Source: Streptomyces celluloflavus | Lineage (GTDB): Bacteria > Actinomycetota > Actinomycetes > Streptomycetales > Streptomycetaceae | DNA: 64,000 nucleotides | Reading direction: 5' to 3' | NCBI GenBank assembly: GCA_000720995.1 | Contig: JOEL01000016.1 | Coordinates: 1 to 64,000, forward strand | Shown: positions 61,370-64,000 of the stretch, in pieces | Layout of the letters: every line of letters starts with the position of its first letter | Position numbering within the stretch: position 1 is the first letter of the stretch | Made by a program: the position numbers and the translations under genes | The notes under the pieces: model-generated | What the model saw: the letters and a program-made list of their open reading frames with translations, nothing else | The model's database searches: none | Told to the model about the DNA's origin: nothing

Positions 61370-62316
61370 CATCGCCGTCGAAACGGGCCGGTTGGGCCGG
61401 CCGACCGCCCTCAAGGTGGTGACGGTGCGGTGCGCGCAACTGCCGTGTGGATGGGACGAGTTGGGGTACGTGAGCGTTCGTGGTCCGTAGCTGTACGGCC
61501 GCAGTCTGCCGGGCCCGGCGAGGGACGACGTACGAGTCCGGCACCTGAGGGCACACACCACCGGACTCACCTCCTGGAAACACGATCTGACGGCCGATAA
61601 CCGTCTACGACCGGGAGACGACCCCCGTGGCTGGCGCCGCCCAGCCGCGTGGCGGAAGCCCGGCATGGAGCGGCTGCGGCTCCGTCGCATCCGGTCTCCT
61701 CGTCGGCGTGGTCGTACGGCGTGGACGCAACGGCGAGGCCGCACGCCGTAGCACCGGCCAGTCGCTCGGCACCCCCTTCCGTTCCCTCTTCATCCGTACG
61801 GTTTCTTCCGTACGGAGCTGGCCGGGCCCCTCGGCGCCGACTTCCCCTGGCCCTTCCCCGAGGGCGCCGGACGCCTGTCCCGGTACGGCGCCGAGCTCGC
61901 GCATACGGGGGCCTGAAGACCGGCGGGACCACCAGCGAAACCCGCGGCCGGCGACTCGCCACCGCCGCGTACGAGGATCTCGCCACGCGGTGAGTTCCCT
62001 GGTGAGGGCTCCTTCGCCGAGGCGTCCCGGCCGGCGTCACGGGCGGTGCCGGAGGCGGCGGAAGGCGCACCCGTGGACCGCTCCGCCCGTCTCCCGCACC
62101 GCGGGGACAGCGGCGCGCCGGACCCGTGTGCGCCCCCCTGCAGGGACTCCGGAAACGTTCACACGGCCTCAGAAATACCTCCTCGGATTCCGCACGTGGA
62201 ACTGACCCGTGTGGGGCGGATGCTTACGCCATTCGGGCGATCTTGCGGCGCGCCGGGCATGCGACCCCTGCCATGGGGTCTACATCTCCATGTCCCCATG
62301 AGCTTGGAGTATTCCC
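61370..62316. other. Long intergenic region with a gene relic
   Basis: No intact gene in ~950 bases. A protein-like tail is split by a one-base frameshift (61785-61993). Small inverted repeats lie near the P450 start (GACCCC...GGGGTC at 62263-62280). The remainder has no recognisable content. Confidence 0.5.
61785..61993 (+). pseudogene. C-terminal relic with single-base frameshift
   Basis: One frame reads FFRTELAGPLGADFPWPF, RLSRYGAELAHTG and stops at 61914-61916. If one G is added to the five-G run near 61906-61910, the same protein continues GLKTGGTTSETRGRRLATAA, YEDLATR to a stop at 61991-61993. The continuity across the G-run strongly suggests a lost base in an old gene (or a sequencing error). 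No start or family recognised. Confidence 0.5.
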
Positions 62317-63522
62317 GTGAGTCCCGACACCAAGGTCTGGCACTGCCCCTTCGCCCACACCAACGGCCTGGAATTCGACCCGCTGCTGGCGCAGCTGCTG
62401 AACGAGGCGCCGATCGCCCGTATCCGCATGCCGCACGGTGAGGGCGAGGCATGGCTGGTGACCAGATACGAAGACGTCCGCTTCGTCACCACCGACCGCC
62501 GGTTCAGCCGAGCCGCGGGCATCGGGCGTGATCTGCCCCGTATGACACCCGCCCCGATCGCCCAGGTGGAGGCGATCAACCTCATGGATCCGCCGGAACA
62601 CAACCGACTGCGGCGCCTGGTGGCCATGGGCTTCACCAATCGCCAGGTCGAACGGCAGCGATCCACCACGCGGCGCGTCGTGGACGGGTTCCTCGACGAG
62701 ATGACGGAGCACGGCGCCCCCGCCGACCTCGTCCAGTTCCTCTCCTCGCGGCTGCCCCTCAGGACCATCAGCGAACTGCTGGACATCCCCGCGGACGACC
62801 GCGCCCAACTGCGCAGCTGGGCCATCGCCATGATGGCCGTCGGCGTCCCCGACCGGGACGCGGCCAACGCGGCCAAGAAGGGGCTGCGCGAATATTTCAG
62901 CGAGCTCACCGCCCAGCGGCGGCGCGATCCAGGCGACGACCTGCTCAGCGGTCTGGCCACCGCGCGAGACGGCGATGAACTCCTCGACGAGAAGGAACTG
63001 GCCGTCCTCGGCATGGTGCTCCTCGTCACCGGACACGACACCACCACCTACCAGCTCAGCAACATCACCCACACGCTGCTGACCCACCCGGAACAGCTCG
63101 CGAAGCTCCGCAACGAGCCCGACCTGCTCCCGCGCGCCCTCGAAGAGCTGCTGCGCTTCATCCCCTTCCGCCAGGGAGTGGGCATCGCCCGCGTGGCCAC
63201 CGAGGACGTCGACATCGACGGGGTGCCCATCCGGGCCGGCGACGTGGTCCATGTGTCCTACCTCGCCGCCAACCGCGACCCCCAGATGTACGAGCGGCCC
63301 AACGAACTGGACCTCGAACGCGGCACCCCCAACCACATGGCATTCGGCTACGGCACGCACCACTGCCTCGGCTCGCACCTGGCGCGGATGGAACTCCAGG
63401 TCGCCATCGGAACGCTCCTCAACCGCTTCCCGGATCTGCGGCTGGCGGTTCCCGAGGACGAGATCGACTGGAACACCGGGTCGATCTGGCGTTATCCGAC
63501 GGCCCTGCCGGTCGCATGGTGA
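62317..63522 (+). CDS. Cytochrome P450 of the RppA pigment pathway (P-450mel/CYP158-like)
   Basis: 401 residues, GTG 62317 with TTGGAG upstream. I-helix VTGHDTTTYQLSN, E-L-L-R in LEELLRF, V-S-Y-L-A-A-N-R-D-P, and heme loop AFGYGTHHCLGSHLARMELQ with the ligand cysteine. The sequence resembles CYP158A2 and P-450mel, which couple flaviolin or tetrahydroxynaphthalene into dark polymers. It is followed 52 bases later by rppA on the same strand, the known partner enzyme. The exact coupling product is not readable. Confidence 0.9.
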   Translation: MSPDTKVWHCPFAHTNGLEFDPLLAQLLNEAPIARIRMPHGEGEAWLVTRYEDVRFVTTDRRFSRAAGIGRDLPRMTPAPIAQVEAINLMDPPEHNRLRRLVAMGFTNRQVERQRSTTRRVVDGFLDEMTEHGAPADLVQFLSSRLPLRTISELLDIPADDRAQLRSWAIAMMAVGVPDRDAANAAKKGLREYFSELTAQRRRDPGDDLLSGLATARDGDELLDEKELAVLGMVLLVTGHDTTTYQLSNITHTLLTHPEQLAKLRNEPDLLPRALEELLRFIPFRQGVGIARVATEDVDIDGVPIRAGDVVHVSYLAANRDPQMYERPNELDLERGTPNHMAFGYGTHHCLGSHLARMELQVAIGTLLNRFPDLRLAVPEDEIDWNTGSIWRYPTALPVAW

Positions 63523-63574
63523 CCCCGGCCCATCCGACGACGTACACCGACTGGATCCTTGGAGGGAGCCAGCC

Positions 63575-64000
63575 ATGACCACGTTGTGCAGACCGGCCAT
63601 CGCCGTGCCCGAACACATCATCACGCTCGACGAGACCCTGGAGCTCGCCCGTACGCTGCACGCCGACCACGAGCAGCTCGGCCTGGTGCTGCGGCTGATC
63701 GAGAACACCGGGGTGAAGACCCGCCATCTCGTCCAGCCCATCGACGAGACACTGCGCCACCCGGGCTTCGAAAAGCGCAATGACCTGTACACCCTGGAGG
63801 CCAAGGAGCGGGTACCCGAAGTGGTCCGACGGGCCCTGGAGCACGCCGAGGTCACGGCCCAGGAGATCGATCTGCTGATCTACGTCTCCTGTACGGGTTT
63901 CATGATGCCGTCGATGACGGCATGGATGATCAACTCGCTGGGATTCCGCACCGACACCCGGCAGCTGCCGATCGCGCAGCTCGGTTGCGCCGCCGGCGGT
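63575..64000 (+). CDS. rppA: RppA, 1,3,6,8-tetrahydroxynaphthalene synthase (N-terminal part)
   Basis: ATG 63575 with GGAGGGAG upstream; cut by the window edge after 142 codons. A type III polyketide synthase that makes tetrahydroxynaphthalene from five malonyl-CoA; this oxidises to flaviolin. Start M-T-T-L-C-R-P-A-I-A-V-P-E-H and the catalytic cysteine in AQLGCAAGG, which is residue 138 exactly as in known RppA. Cys106 (Y-V-S-C-T-G-F), noted in Streptomyces THN synthase, is also in place. Operon with the P450 before it. Confidence 0.95.
   Translation, partial: MTTLCRPAIAVPEHIITLDETLELARTLHADHEQLGLVLRLIENTGVKTRHLVQPIDETLRHPGFEKRNDLYTLEAKERVPEVVRRALEHAEVTAQEIDLLIYVSCTGFMMPSMTAWMINSLGFRTDTRQLPIAQLGCAAGG

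Noticed and set aside
1-64000. tRNA or rRNA genes
   Set aside because: No cloverleaf with a plausible T-loop (GGTTCGA-type) was found in the intergenic gaps on reading; a tRNA search program would be decisive.

Overview
The window is high-GC actinobacterial DNA and almost certainly comes from a Streptomyces or close relative. It carries a gamma-butyrolactone synthase/receptor pair, a subtilisin-inhibitor-like protein, a conservon-type roadblock protein, a type III polyketide synthase with Cys106 and Cys138 (RppA), GatD/MurT and a Streptomyces-type phosphofructokinase. Many start codons are GTG and many gene pairs overlap by four bases. No tRNA, rRNA, CRISPR array or intact transposon was seen.

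Layout. 1-1140: end of a urease accessory operon (ureG tail, ureD). 1172-3431: a minus-strand cassette of three small roadblock/LC7-like proteins and one DUF4388-like protein, with no GTPase. 3965-18075: a minus-strand nonribosomal peptide cluster. In transcription order it holds an MFS exporter, a stand-alone degenerate condensation-like protein, a C-A-T enzyme, an acyl-CoA dehydrogenase-like enzyme, two A-T enzymes, and a C-T-reductase enzyme that keeps only the C-terminal stub of an adenylation domain. An orphan LuxR-type response regulator diverges from it. 19393-21440: decayed sequence (a broken CvnA-like kinase and a frameshifted relic) around an intact CvnB-like gene. 21447-24144: ABC importer. 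24426-31267: secreted tripeptidyl aminopeptidase, methyltransferase-like gene, two-component system, protease inhibitor, CtaG. 31374-35977: core functions (pfkA, gatD, murT, peptide deformylase, TetR). 36127-44754: acyl-CoA dehydrogenase, glyoxylate carboligase and assorted small genes. 44959-48003: alkylation-repair operon. 48068-53429: butyrolactone signalling system and a multidrug-type exporter. 53430-57063: accessory zone with gene relics and an IS1380-type transposase fragment. 57442-64000: oxidoreductase, two P450s, a lipoprotein, and the start of rppA.

How the genes may work together. In the NRPS cluster, A-T proteins would activate and carry amino acids (one pocket code looks Val-like). 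The dehydrogenase could desaturate a carrier-bound residue, C domains would join the residues, and the reductase would release an aldehyde or cyclic imine for export by the MFS protein. The product is not recognised. The butyrolactone synthase and receptor are divergent around an ARE-like operator; a second ARE-like site and a 25-bp near-palindrome lie between the receptor and the exporter. The P450 and rppA at the right end form the usual pair for tetrahydroxynaphthalene/flaviolin pigment.

The least conventional parts are the module with the deleted adenylation domain, the GTPase-less roadblock cassette, and several periodic repeats in intergenic regions. All functional statements come from reading the sequence; no database search was run.
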